From NCBI GenBank assembly GCA_945875915.1, contig CAMCMT010000020.1, positions 1 to 45,829 on the forward strand: 45,829 nucleotides of DNA, in the 5' to 3' direction. The notes under the pieces are model-generated. The model had not been told where the DNA came from. It did not search any database and saw only the letters and a program-made list of their open reading frames with translations. Position numbers and translations under genes: made by a program. Below, piece by piece: positions 37,029-45,471 of this stretch (positions are counted from its first letter, which is position 1; every line of letters begins with the position of its first letter). The DNA is from Synechococcus sp. UW140 (lineage in GTDB: Bacteria; Cyanobacteriota; Cyanobacteriia; PCC-6307; Cyanobiaceae).

Positions 37029-38207
37029 TCAGCGCTGGGAGAGGGGCTGCCAGCGGAGGCCGCTGGGGCCGGTATAGATCTGGCTGGGGCGGTAGATACG
37101 GTTGTCCCCGATCTGCTCCTTCCAGTGGGCTAGCCAGCCCGCCACCCGGGCAATCGCGAAGATCGGCGTGAACAAATCCTCGGGGATGCCGAGTTTGCGA
37201 TACACCAGGCCGGAATAGAAGTCGACGTTGGGATAGATGCCCTTGGGCCCGAGCCGTTCGGAGGCGACCGCCTCAAGCTTGCGGGCCAGGTCGTACATCG
37301 GATCGTGGCCGAACTGGTCAAACAACTGCTCAGCCAGCTGCTGCAGGATCACCGCCCGGGGATCCTTGACCTTGTATTCCCGGTGGCCGAAGCCCATGAT
37401 CTTCTGCTTCTGGGCCATGGCCTGGTCCAGCCAGGCTTCCACCCGGTCTTCCGTGCCGATGTGCTCGAGCATCTCGAGCACATCCTCGTTGGCGCCGCCA
37501 TGGAGGGGTCCCGCCAGGGTGCCGACGGCCGAGGCCACCACCGCATAGGGATCGGTGAGGGTGCTGGCCGTGACCCGGGCGCTAAAGGTGCTGGCGTTGA
37601 GGCTGTGCTCGGCGTGCAGGATCAGGCAGGCATCAAAGATACGGGCGGCCAGGGGCTCGGGCTCCCGCTCGGTGAGCATGTAGAGGAAATTGGCCGCGTA
37701 GGGCAGGTCGTCGCGGGGCTGGATCGGATCCTGTCCCTTACGAATCAACTGGAAGGCCGCCACCATTGTGGGGATCTTGGCGATCAGCCGCACCACGGCC
37801 CCGTAGATGTATTCGGGGTTATCCAGGGCCCGCCGCGAATAGAACAGGCCCAGGGAGGCGGCACTGCTCTGCAGGGCATCCATGGGATGGCCCGCCGAGG
37901 GGAAACTTTTCATCATGTCCCGGATGCGGAAGCTCATCCGACGGTGCATCTGCACCTCCTGCTGGAAGTCTTCAAGCTGGCTAGCCGTGGGCAAAGCGCC
38001 CCACACCAGCAGGTAAGCCGTTTCCAGAAAGGAGCTCTGGGCGGCCAGGTCGTCGACGGCGTAGCCCCGGTAACTGAGGATTCCCTTCTGGCCATCGATG
38101 TCGCAGATGGCCGACTGGGTGGCGGGTACCCCTTCCAGACCCGGACGGAACGGCGGAGCGGTGGGAGTTTCGGCCGGAGTTCCGGCACCCAAACTTGCCT
38201 CTCCCAC
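37029..38207 (-). CDS. gltA: Citrate synthase
   Basis: Condenses acetyl-CoA with oxaloacetate at the entry of the (incomplete or modified) cyanobacterial TCA route that feeds glutamate synthesis. The 392-residue protein has the catalytic histidines in AEHSLNASTFSARV, GPLHGGANEDVLEML and GFGHREYKVKDPRA, and the aspartate-containing NVDFYSGLVYRKLG. The N-terminal ~30 residues before PATQSAICDIDGQKGIL are a variable extension. Start is GTG 38207. It lies upstream of ndhA on the same strand, so co-transcription is possible. Confidence 0.95.
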   Translation of the reverse strand: MGEASLGAGTPAETPTAPPFRPGLEGVPATQSAICDIDGQKGILSYRGYAVDDLAAQSSFLETAYLLVWGALPTASQLEDFQQEVQMHRRMSFRIRDMMKSFPSAGHPMDALQSSAASLGLFYSRRALDNPEYIYGAVVRLIAKIPTMVAAFQLIRKGQDPIQPRDDLPYAANFLYMLTEREPEPLAARIFDACLILHAEHSLNASTFSARVTASTLTDPYAVVASAVGTLAGPLHGGANEDVLEMLEHIGTEDRVEAWLDQAMAQKQKIMGFGHREYKVKDPRAVILQQLAEQLFDQFGHDPMYDLARKLEAVASERLGPKGIYPNVDFYSGLVYRKLGIPEDLFTPIFAIARVAGWLAHWKEQIGDNRIYRPSQIYTGPSGLRWQPLSQR

Positions 38208-38268
38208 GGTGGCATTCCTACAGCGATCCCCAAACGCTAGGGCCCACCCCCAGGACGGCGCCGTAGCG

Positions 38269-38772
38269 CTACTGACAAGCCAGCAGGCTGCGCGGGCTCA
38301 GGAGCAACTTGAGCCGGGCCGCGCTGCCGCCCTCCGGCAGGGCCACCAGGGCCACCCCGGCTTTCTTGAGGGTCACGGCGCCAGCGGGGGCGCCGATCAG
38401 GCGGGCCGTCAGCAGGCCCAGGTCTGGCTCATGGCCCACCAGGGCCAGCCGCCGCCAGCCCGGCCGGGGGGAGCTGCTCCCGAGCCAAAGCTGCAACAGG
38501 GGCCCGATCTCCCCAGCTGGCTCCAGGGCGGCGGCCAGCTCGAGGTCGGGAGCCAGACCGGCAAGCAGGGCCAGGTCCGCCGTTTGGCGGGCTCGGGTGA
38601 AGGGACTGCTAAGCAGCAGGTCGCAGACCAGCCCCAGCTCGAGCAAGCGCTGCAGCACCGCCTCGGTGCGCTGACGACCCTCCGGCGTCAGGACGCGGCT
38701 GCCGTCGGGCTGGTCGATGCGGCGCTCCTCGGCGATGCCGTGGCGCAGTAGCAGCAGTTCCCGTGGCGCCAT
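38269..38772 (-). CDS. SixA-like phosphohistidine phosphatase (histidine phosphatase family)
   Basis: A 167-residue phosphatase with LLLLRHG (R10-H11-G12, the catalytic histidine), the second arginine in SSPFTRARQTADL, and the late VGHEPDLG (second histidine). This short form matches SixA, which removes phosphate from histidine-phosphotransfer domains, rather than a phosphoglycerate mutase. The substrate is unknown. Start ATG 38772 gives MAPRELLLLRHG; a longer frame to 38985 lies inside the DUF3352 gene's antiparallel-free region and is not family-like. It lies 16 bp after the DUF3352 stop, so the two are likely co-transcribed. Confidence 0.86.
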   Translation of the reverse strand: MAPRELLLLRHGIAEERRIDQPDGSRVLTPEGRQRTEAVLQRLLELGLVCDLLLSSPFTRARQTADLALLAGLAPDLELAAALEPAGEIGPLLQLWLGSSSPRPGWRRLALVGHEPDLGLLTARLIGAPAGAVTLKKAGVALVALPEGGSAARLKLLLSPRSLLACQ

Positions 38773-38788
38773 CTTGAGCTCCGCTGGA

Positions 38789-40471
38789 TTAACCCTGGAA
38801 CTGCAGCTGGCCCCGCAGCCGCAGGAGCCTGTCCCTGCTGGCCGAGGCAGGAGCCCCCGGATCGGCCTCCAAGCTGAGGGCGGCGCCGCGCAAACTCTCC
38901 GCCAGGGATCCGTCCGCACCGGACAGGGCCACCAGCAGGCGCCAGGGCTGCCAGGTCGCCAGCAGGCTGCGGGCCGTGGCCCCATCCATGGCCCATTGCA
39001 GGGGGGCCTGGGGCGACTGGAGCAACTCCAACTGCCGCAGCCGCTCCTTGGGGGGATGGCGGCCCTCCAGCTGGGTCTCCAGCACCGCCAGTCCCTCGGC
39101 CCACCAGGCCAGATCGGAGCCGGTGCCAGGGCCGGTGTCAGCGCCAGTCATCGGGCCTTGGGCCCGGGCCCCGGCCAGGCGGGCCTGCAGCTGGTCGGGG
39201 TTGCCCTTGACGGGCTTGGAGAGCAGCTGGGACCACACCAGTAGGGGCCGTTGCTTGAGCAGCAGCGGCGCCGGGACATAGCCCGCCTCGGCCAGGGGAG
39301 CGGCCAGGCCGGCGGGATCGGGTTGGTCCTGGCGGCTGCCCAGCAGCCAGCCCTGGTCGGAGCGGGCCCCCAGCAGGGGGCCGCCATCGGCGCCGGCCAC
39401 CAGGGCCGGCAAGGGCCCCGCCGTGGGGGGCAGGGCTAGGGCCAACAGGGCCGTGGCCAGGGGACGCCAGGGGGAGTCGGCCGCCAGCAGGGCCGCCGGG
39501 TTCTGGACCAGGGCCAAACTGGAGGCGGGCAGGGCGATCTGCTGGAGCAGCGGTTCCCCATCCCGCAGGGGGGGCAGGGGCAGGGGCTGGTCCAGCTGCA
39601 GCAAGCCCGCCAACTCCAGGCCCCGGCCCGCCGGAGCGAGGGCCAGCACCAGCTCCTCCACGGCGGCCGTCAGGGGAGCCGCCCCGGGGGCAGGGGCCAG
39701 TCCAGCGCCAGGGTCCGGCAAGCCCAACCAGCCGCCCAGGGCTCCAGGCCTGGCCGTGAGCAGCACCACGCCCTTGCCAAGGCGCCGGACGGCCTGCTGC
39801 AACTGGGGACTGCCGGCCTGGTTCAGGTCCCCGATCTGGGAGACATCGAGGGCCTGCTCGAGGGCACCGCGGCCGGAGGCGATCAGCACTAGGTCGTCGT
39901 TGATCAGGGCCGTGGCGATCGGCTGGGGGTGCTGGGCGACCAGGGCTCCGCGGCCACTGATCAGACCCATGCCCCGGTAGCTGCTGATTTGCAGGTCGGT
40001 GCCGGCCAGGCTGCGGGTCTGCCAGAAGCGTTGCAGGAAGCGACGGGCCCCCTCGGGATCGCGACTGCGCAGGGCTAGCACCCAGCCGGGCGGATGGTCT
40101 GGCGCCGGGGGCGTCAACAGGGCCAGGCTGATTTCCTCCCCCAGCCAGGGGGCCAATTCCGAGGCGTAATCAAGGCCGGCCGTGGCAAAGACGCCATCCC
40201 GCAGGCGCTCGGCGGCGGCGGCGGCCCGGCGGCGCTCACCAGGCCTGGCCACGGCCCGCAGGTAGGCGGCCGGTTGATCGGCAGACACCAGCCAGTGCAG
40301 GCTGAGGGGCACGTTGCGGGGCACAAACCGGGCTGCCAGGGGCAAGCTGAGGGGGTGCTGCTGCAGGGCCAGGGGACTGCGTTGCAGCAGCAGCCACCAG
40401 CCCCCGATCCCCAGACCAAGGAGCAGAACCGCCGCCGCCAACACGGCCGCCAAAAAAGGGCGGGCCTTCAT
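38789..40471 (-). CDS. DUF3352 family protein with N-terminal membrane anchor
   Basis: A large 560-residue protein of unknown function. One membrane segment at the N-terminus (about 5-27, PFLAAVLAAAVLLLGLGIGGWWL) suggests anchoring with the bulk outside the cytosol or in the lumen. The domain has DUF3352 signatures around FVPRNVPLSLHWLVSADQPAAYLRAV and LDYASELAPWLGEEISLALL, then a long Ala/Leu/Pro-rich repeat-like stretch (about 200-400). No catalytic residues were recognised. Start ATG 40471; a GTG nine bases upstream is equally possible. It precedes the SixA-like gene and diverges from the rhodanese gene. Confidence 0.8.
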   Translation of the reverse strand: MKARPFLAAVLAAAVLLLGLGIGGWWLLLQRSPLALQQHPLSLPLAARFVPRNVPLSLHWLVSADQPAAYLRAVARPGERRRAAAAAERLRDGVFATAGLDYASELAPWLGEEISLALLTPPAPDHPPGWVLALRSRDPEGARRFLQRFWQTRSLAGTDLQISSYRGMGLISGRGALVAQHPQPIATALINDDLVLIASGRGALEQALDVSQIGDLNQAGSPQLQQAVRRLGKGVVLLTARPGALGGWLGLPDPGAGLAPAPGAAPLTAAVEELVLALAPAGRGLELAGLLQLDQPLPLPPLRDGEPLLQQIALPASSLALVQNPAALLAADSPWRPLATALLALALPPTAGPLPALVAGADGGPLLGARSDQGWLLGSRQDQPDPAGLAAPLAEAGYVPAPLLLKQRPLLVWSQLLSKPVKGNPDQLQARLAGARAQGPMTGADTGPGTGSDLAWWAEGLAVLETQLEGRHPPKERLRQLELLQSPQAPLQWAMDGATARSLLATWQPWRLLVALSGADGSLAESLRGAALSLEADPGAPASASRDRLLRLRGQLQFQG

Positions 40472-40566
40472 GCGCCGCACTCAGGAGTGGCCTCATCTTT
40501 ATCCATCGGACCAATCTTTGGCATCCCATGGCCCCAGAGCAACCTTCTACAAGACCCACTTCCTCC

Positions 40567-40911
40567 ATGGCCACCCCCCTTCCCCTGCGGGCCCCTGAGC
40601 TGCAAGCCCGCCTACAGCAGGGTGAAGCCCTACAGCTTGTGGATGTGCGGGAGCCCCGGGAGCTGGAGCTGGCCGCCCTGGGCCAGCCCGTGATCCACTT
40701 GCCCCTGAGCCGCTCCCAGGAGTGGCTCGATCAGATCCCGGAGCTGCTGGATCGCCAGCGGCCGGTGGTGGTGCTCTGCCATGCGGGCATGCGCAGCTGG
40801 CAATTCGCCTCCTGGCTGATCGAGGCCCAGGGCTTCAGTGATGTCTGGAACCTGGAGGGGGGCATCGAGGCCTGGAGCGTCGAAGTCGATCCCAGCGTTC
40901 CGCGCTACTGA
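40567..40911 (+). CDS. Single-domain rhodanese-like sulfurtransferase
   Basis: A 114-residue rhodanese with LQLVDVREPRELELAALG (CDC25-like domain start), the active-site loop VVVLCHAGMRSW (cysteine in CHAGMRS) and the terminal GFSDVWNLEGGIEAWS. The intact cysteine means it could move sulfane sulfur; the acceptor is unknown. An ATG at 40528 would add 13 residues of low complexity, so I use 40567. It diverges from the DUF3352 gene and precedes hrcA by 115 bp, with a hairpin in between. Confidence 0.86.
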   Translation: MATPLPLRAPELQARLQQGEALQLVDVREPRELELAALGQPVIHLPLSRSQEWLDQIPELLDRQRPVVVLCHAGMRSWQFASWLIEAQGFSDVWNLEGGIEAWSVEVDPSVPRY

Positions 40912-40933
40912 GCGGTCTGAAGCCAAGCAGAAT

Positions 40934-40966
40934 TCCTGCTAAGGCGTGTTTCACGCCGCAGCAGGA
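40934..40966 (+). other. Imperfect 33-nt hairpin between the rhodanese gene and hrcA
   Basis: TCCTGCT (40934-40940) pairs with AGCAGGA (40960-40966), and GGCGTG (40943-40948) with CACGCC (40952-40957), around a TTT loop with an AA/GC internal loop. It lies 22 bp after the rhodanese stop. There is no T-run, so it may be a weak terminator or a leader element of hrcA. Confidence 0.5.
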
Positions 40967-41026
40967 CGGCCCCAGACCCAGGCAGCCCACCTACGCTTTT
41001 AGGACTCTCAGACCTTCCGAGTTCCC

Positions 41027-42031
41027 TTGCAAGCACTGCCCCGCCGCCAACAGGAGGTGCTGCAAGCAACGGTGCGGCACTACGTCGACACCATGGAGCC
41101 CGTGGGGAGTTCCATTCTGGTGCGCCGCTTTGGCCTACCGGCCAGTCCGGCCACGGTGCGCTCCGCCATGGGGGCCCTGGAACTGAAAGGGTTGCTCACC
41201 CAGCCCCACCCCTCCGCCGGCCGGGTGCCCAGCCAGCTGGGCTATCGCCATTACGTCAACTGCCTGCTGCCAGCCCCCGGGGCCGCCGCCAGCCAGCTGG
41301 AACGGGAACTGGCCGGCCTTAGCCTGCAATGGGCCGCCCTGGACGACCTGCTACTGCAACTGGCCCGCCGCCTGGCCGACCTCACGGGCCTGCTCAGCCT
41401 GATCACCCGCCCCCAGGGCCAGCAGCCCCAGCTCCAGGCCCTGCGCCTGGTGCCCAGCGGCGACCGGCTGCTGGTGTTTCTGGTGGAAAGTGCCACCGCC
41501 TCCAGCAGCCTTAACCTGCGCCTGCCGGCCGCCGTCCGCGCCGAAGTGCCTGCCCTGGAGCGCTGGACCACCGCCCAACTGGACCAGCAAATCAACGTCG
41601 GCCGGCTCGACTGGAGCACCCTGCCGCCCCAACTGCGCAGCAGCGGCTCCCTACTGCGCCAGGGGTTGCGCAGCCACCGCCAGGCCAGGCCCCAGGAGCA
41701 GGAGGGCGCCGTGTCCCTCGGCCTCGGGGGCCTGCTGAGCCAGCCGGAATTCAGCCGCAGCGAAAGCTTGCGGCCCCTGCTACAGCTGGTTGAAGAGGAC
41801 CCCCAGCAGCTGCTCCAGGCCGATGGAGCCGGGGCAATCAGCGGCGTCTGGATCGGCCTGGAACATCCCCACCCAGCCCTGCGCGACTGCGCCGTGGTGC
41901 AGGCCCCGTACCGCACCGGCAGCGGCGGCCAGGGCCAGGTGGCCCTGGTCGGTCCAATGCGCATGGCCTACGCCACGGCCCGGGCGGCGGTGCAGTCGGT
42001 GGCCACGATCCTGCAGCAGCTGCTGGGCTGA
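41027..42031 (+). CDS. hrcA: Heat-inducible transcription repressor HrcA
   Basis: HrcA represses groE-type chaperone genes by binding the CIRCE operator and needs GroEL to fold. The 334-residue protein begins MQALPRRQQEVLQATVRHYVDTMEPVGSSILVRRFGL, then ATVRSAMGALELKGLLTQPHPSAGRVPSQLGYRHYV, the conserved winged helix. The C-terminal regulatory domain includes VALVGPMRMAYATARAAVQSV. Start is TTG 41027. No CIRCE-like inverted repeat precedes it, so it may not autoregulate. It converges on trpB. Confidence 0.93.
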   Translation: MQALPRRQQEVLQATVRHYVDTMEPVGSSILVRRFGLPASPATVRSAMGALELKGLLTQPHPSAGRVPSQLGYRHYVNCLLPAPGAAASQLERELAGLSLQWAALDDLLLQLARRLADLTGLLSLITRPQGQQPQLQALRLVPSGDRLLVFLVESATASSSLNLRLPAAVRAEVPALERWTTAQLDQQINVGRLDWSTLPPQLRSSGSLLRQGLRSHRQARPQEQEGAVSLGLGGLLSQPEFSRSESLRPLLQLVEEDPQQLLQADGAGAISGVWIGLEHPHPALRDCAVVQAPYRTGSGGQGQVALVGPMRMAYATARAAVQSVATILQQLLG

Positions 42032-42083
42032 CCCCGCTGGGCCGAACCCGCTCTGACCAGCTAGGCCGAGCGGCAGGCCTGCC

Positions 42084-43343
42084 CTAACGGCCCAGCTGGT
42101 CGCCGAGCTTGTCGGCCACGGTGTTCACATCCTTATCGCCGCGGCCGGACAGGTTGAGCACCACTTCGGTGCCGGGGGCCAGGGTGGGGCAGAGGCTGTC
42201 GAGCCAGGCGAAGGCGTGGGCCGTTTCCAGGGCTGGGATGATGCCCTCGAGCTTGCAGACCAGCTGCAGGGCCGCCAGGGCCTCGCTGTCGGTCACGGCG
42301 CCGTACTCGGCCCGGCCAATCTCCTTGAAGTAGCTGTGCTCCGGACCAACGCCCGGGTAGTCGAGGCCGGCGCTGATCGAATGGGCCTCCTGCACCTGGC
42401 CGTCACCGTCCTGGAGCAGCAGGCTCATGGCGCCATGGAGCACCCCCACCCGGCCCTCGGTGATCGTGGCCGCATGGCGACCGGTGGCGACGCCATCCCC
42501 GGCCGCCTCGACGCCAATCAGGCGCACCGAGGTGTCCTGCACGAAGGGATGGAACAGGCCCATGGCGTTGGAGCCGCCGCCCACGCAGGCCACGAGCACA
42601 TCGGGCAAGCGGCCGAAGGCCTCCTGGCACTGGCGCTTGGTCTCCACACCGATCACGGCATGGAAATCGCGCACCAGCATCGGGAAGGGATGGGGGCCCG
42701 CCACCGAGCCGAGGATGTAGTGGGTGGTCTCCACATTGGTGACCCAGTCGCGGATCGCCTCGCTGGTGGCGTCCTTCAGGGTGGCCGTGCCAGCCGTGAC
42801 GGGTTCAACGGTGGCGCCCAACAGACGCATGCGAACCACGTTGAGGGCCTGGCGACGCATGTCCTCGGCGCCCATATAGATCACGCATTCGAGGCCAAAG
42901 CGGGCACAGACGGTGGCCGTGGCGACCCCGTGCTGGCCGGCGCCGGTTTCGGCAATGATCCGTTTTTTGCCCATGCGCAGGGCCAACAGGGCCTGACCAA
43001 GGGCGTTGTTGATCTTGTGGGCGCCGGTGTGGTTGAGGTCTTCCCGCTTCAGCCAGATGCGGGGCCCCCCTTCGGGCCGGCGGTAATGCTCGTTGAGCCG
43101 TTCGGCCTCATAGAGCGGCGTGGGCCGGCCGACGTAGTGCTTGAGCAGGTGGTTGAGGCGCTCGGTGAAGGCCGGGTCCTGCCAGGCCTCAGCGGCGGCG
43201 GCCTCGAGCTCCGCCAGGGCGGGGATCAGGGTTTCGGGCACGTATTGGCCGCCGAACTGGCCAAAGCGGCCCAGGGCATTGGGGCGGACGGCCGGTTCCA
43301 GCGCTGCGGGATCAACGGTGAGGGCAGGGATGGTGCTGGTCAC
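42084..43343 (-). CDS. trpB: Tryptophan synthase beta chain
   Basis: Joins indole and serine to form tryptophan with pyridoxal phosphate. The 419-residue product from GTG 43343 starts [25 protein letters not shown] and shows [14 protein letters not shown], the PLP lysine in [28 protein letters not shown], the phosphate-binding GGGSNAMG and [15 protein letters not shown]. It is the normal size. A much longer frame to 43790 runs through the neighbouring sui1 gene on the other strand and was rejected. No trpA lies here, so the subunits are encoded separately. It diverges from sui1 and converges on hrcA. Confidence 0.96.
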   Translation of the reverse strand: MTSTIPALTVDPAALEPAVRPNALGRFGQFGGQYVPETLIPALAELEAAAAEAWQDPAFTERLNHLLKHYVGRPTPLYEAERLNEHYRRPEGGPRIWLKREDLNHTGAHKINNALGQALLALRMGKKRIIAETGAGQHGVATATVCARFGLECVIYMGAEDMRRQALNVVRMRLLGATVEPVTAGTATLKDATSEAIRDWVTNVETTHYILGSVAGPHPFPMLVRDFHAVIGVETKRQCQEAFGRLPDVLVACVGGGSNAMGLFHPFVQDTSVRLIGVEAAGDGVATGRHAATITEGRVGVLHGAMSLLLQDGDGQVQEAHSISAGLDYPGVGPEHSYFKEIGRAEYGAVTDSEALAALQLVCKLEGIIPALETAHAFAWLDSLCPTLAPGTEVVLNLSGRGDKDVNTVADKLGDQLGR

Positions 43344-43496
43344 CGGCGGCGGTGCAAGAGGGTTCCAGCGTAGGAAGCAACCCGGGGGAAGGGCGCCCAT
43401 GGGCCGGGGATCTCTTCGGAACCCCATGGCGTGGCCAGGGCAGGGCGAAATCGGGGCCCGTCCTGCGCTGAACTGGGGGCAGCAACGGGCACCACC

Positions 43497-43853
43497 ATGG
43501 CCAAGGGCGTCTGGCAGGAATTCAGCAGACCGGAAAGCCTGCAACGCAGCCCGGGGCCCGGGGCCCGTCCTGGCCAGGGCGGTAGCAGCGGCGCCGAGCC
43601 CAGCGCCAAGGCCCAGCAACGGGTGCGGGTGCAGCGCACCAAGGCCGGCAAGGGCGGCAAATTGGTGACAGCGATCACCGGCCTGGAGGCCCCCGAGGCC
43701 GAGCTCAAGGCCCTGCTCAAACAGCTCAAGGCCCACGCCGGCACCGGCGGCACCCTCAAGGACGGCGTGATCGAACTGCAGGGGGACCAAGTAGCTCCGG
43801 CCCTAGCGGCCCTGGAGCAGGCGGGCTACCGGCCCAAGCAGGCGGGGGGATGA
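43497..43853 (+). CDS. SUI1/eIF1-like translation initiation factor (YciH family)
   Basis: A 118-residue protein with a low-complexity N-terminal arm ([16 protein letters not shown]..., Gly/Arg/Ser-rich to about 40), then the SUI1 domain: [48 protein letters not shown] and [13 protein letters not shown]. Bacterial homologues are thought to affect start-codon fidelity or stress translation, but the role in cyanobacteria is not settled. The ATG at 43497 (accaccATGGCC) is preferred over one at 43431. It diverges from trpB and overlaps the TauE/SafE gene by 4 bp. Confidence 0.9.
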   Translation: MAKGVWQEFSRPESLQRSPGPGARPGQGGSSGAEPSAKAQQRVRVQRTKAGKGGKLVTAITGLEAPEAELKALLKQLKAHAGTGGTLKDGVIELQGDQVAPALAALEQAGYRPKQAGG

Positions 43854-44701
43854 GCCCCTTCTTGATGGCGATGGTCTGCGGAGGGCTCTTGATGACCCCT
43901 AGCCCCCTGGCCGTCTGGCTACCAGCGCTGATCACCCCCGCCGACCTGCTGATGCAGCTGGGCCTGTTTGCGGCCTCGTTAGTGGCCAACCTGCTCTCGG
44001 CCCTGGCGGGGGGCGGCGCCGGGTTGGTGCAGCTGCCGGTGCTGATTTTGCTCGGTTTGAGTTTTCCCCTGGCCCTGGCCACCCACAAGCTGGCCAGCGT
44101 GGCCCTGGGCGTGGGCGCCACTTTGAGGCATGCCCGCGAGCGGTCGCTCAATCCGCGGCTGGCGGCCTTCGTGCTGGTCTGCGGCTTGCCGGGGGTGGTG
44201 CTGGGGGCCCGGGTGGTGCTGGCCTTGCCTCCCAAGCTCTGCACCCTGCTGCTGGGGGTGCTCACGATTGCCCTGGGGCTCTATTCGATCGCCCAACCCC
44301 AACTGGGCCGGGTCAGCGTGGTGCGCCAGCTGGATCGGCGCGGCCTGGCCATCGGCGGCGCAGGGCTGTTTGCCATCGGCTTTCTCAACGGCTCGCTCAC
44401 CTCCGGCACCGGCCTGTTTGTCACCCTGTGGCTGGTGCGTTGGTTTGGCCTCGACTACGGCCGGGCCGTGGCCTACACCCTGATCCTGGTTGGATTGTTC
44501 TGGAACGGCGCCGGCGCCCTCACCCTGGGACTCCAGGGCCAGATCGCCTGGAGCTGGGTGCCGGTGCTGCTGGCCGGATCCGTCGCCGGCGGTTACCTGG
44601 GGGCCCACCTGGCGATCGCCAAGGGCAGCCGGCTGGTGAAGCGCTCCTTTGAGGTGCTCTCGCTGCTGATGGGGATTTCGCTGCTGGTCAAGAGTTTTTG
44701 A
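43850..44701 (+). CDS. TauE/SafE family membrane permease
   Basis: A 283-residue membrane protein with about eight hydrophobic helices in two inverted repeats. The first repeat has ANLLSALAGGGAGLVQLPVLILLGLS and ALATHKLASVALGVGATLRHARE; the second has IGFLNGSLTSGTGLFVTLWLVRWFGL. TauE/SafE proteins move anions such as sulfite, taurine-derived sulfonates or sulfoacetate. Placement between SUI1 (overlap ATGA) and cysC (113 bp) suggests sulfite or sulfate handling, but substrate and direction are inference. The first ~20 residues before the first helix may include a later true start. No homologue is obviously required here in the relatives I remember. Confidence 0.82.
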   Translation: MSPFLMAMVCGGLLMTPSPLAVWLPALITPADLLMQLGLFAASLVANLLSALAGGGAGLVQLPVLILLGLSFPLALATHKLASVALGVGATLRHARERSLNPRLAAFVLVCGLPGVVLGARVVLALPPKLCTLLLGVLTIALGLYSIAQPQLGRVSVVRQLDRRGLAIGGAGLFAIGFLNGSLTSGTGLFVTLWLVRWFGLDYGRAVAYTLILVGLFWNGAGALTLGLQGQIAWSWVPVLLAGSVAGGYLGAHLAIAKGSRLVKRSFEVLSLLMGISLLVKSF

Positions 44702-44814
44702 GCCCGGGGCGCTACCTGCGCCCGTAGCGCCTTGCTCAGTTGCCGCCGGCCCGGGGGCTGGCCCCACCCCGGTGGCGAGAATGGCCGGCATCGATCCGGC
44801 CGTTGCCCGCGCCC

Positions 44815-45471
44815 ATGCCTGCCCCCAGCCCGAGCTCCAGCCCTAGCCCGCTCACCAGCAAGGGCGCCTCCACCAACATTGTTTGGCACCACTCCTCGGT
44901 GGATCGGGCGGCCCGGGCCCATCAACGGGGCCACCGCAGCGCCATTCTTTGGTTCACGGGCCTCTCGGGCGCCGGCAAGAGCACCCTGGCCAACGCGGTT
45001 AATTCGGCCCTGTTTGAACAGGGTTTGGCCTGCTACGTGCTCGATGGCGACAACGTGCGCCATGGCCTCTGCCAGGACCTGGGCTTCTCCGACGCCGACC
45101 GCACCGAAAACATCCGGCGAATCGGCGAAGTGGCCAAGTTGTTCGTCGATGCCGGGGTGGTGGTGCTGACCGCGTTCGTGTCGCCGTTCCAAGCCGACCG
45201 CGATCGGGTGCGGGCACTCGTGCCGGAGGGGGACTTCATCGAGGTGCACTGCGCCGCCAACCTGGCCGCCTGCGAAACCCGGGACACCAAGGGGCTCTAT
45301 GCCAAGGCCCGGGCCGGGGTGATCAAGGAGTTCACCGGCATCTCCAGCCCCTACGAGGAGCCCAAGCAGCCGGAACTGCGGGTGGAAACCGGCAGCCAGT
45401 CCCTGGACAACTGCGTCAGCCAGGTGATCGCCTATCTGCAGGAGCAGGGGATTATTCCGGCGGCGGCTTGA
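44815..45471 (+). CDS. cysC: Adenylylsulfate kinase
   Basis: Phosphorylates APS to PAPS in sulfate activation. The 218-residue protein has an N-terminal Ser/Pro-rich tail (about 1-20), then [13 protein letters not shown], the P-loop GLSGAGKST (about 50-58), [24 protein letters not shown] (the conserved serine) and [28 protein letters not shown]. It is a complete single-domain enzyme. The ATG at 44815 is chosen; a TTG frame start at 44740 is not family-like. Its 3' end overlaps the minus-strand AI-2E gene by 20 bp. Confidence 0.95.
   Translation: MPAPSPSSSPSPLTSKGASTNIVWHHSSVDRAARAHQRGHRSAILWFTGLSGAGKSTLANAVNSALFEQGLACYVLDGDNVRHGLCQDLGFSDADRTENIRRIGEVAKLFVDAGVVVLTAFVSPFQADRDRVRALVPEGDFIEVHCAANLAACETRDTKGLYAKARAGVIKEFTGISSPYEEPKQPELRVETGSQSLDNCVSQVIAYLQEQGIIPAAA

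Noticed and set aside
37305-38240. 311-codon open frame antisense to gltA
   Set aside because: Complement of citrate synthase, no motifs.
40912-41026. CIRCE operator ahead of hrcA
   Set aside because: No TTAGCACTC-N9-GAGTGCTAA-like repeat is present.
42216-43373. 385-codon open frame antisense to trpB
   Set aside because: Complement of TrpB; Gly/His-rich product typical of shadow frames in GC-rich DNA.
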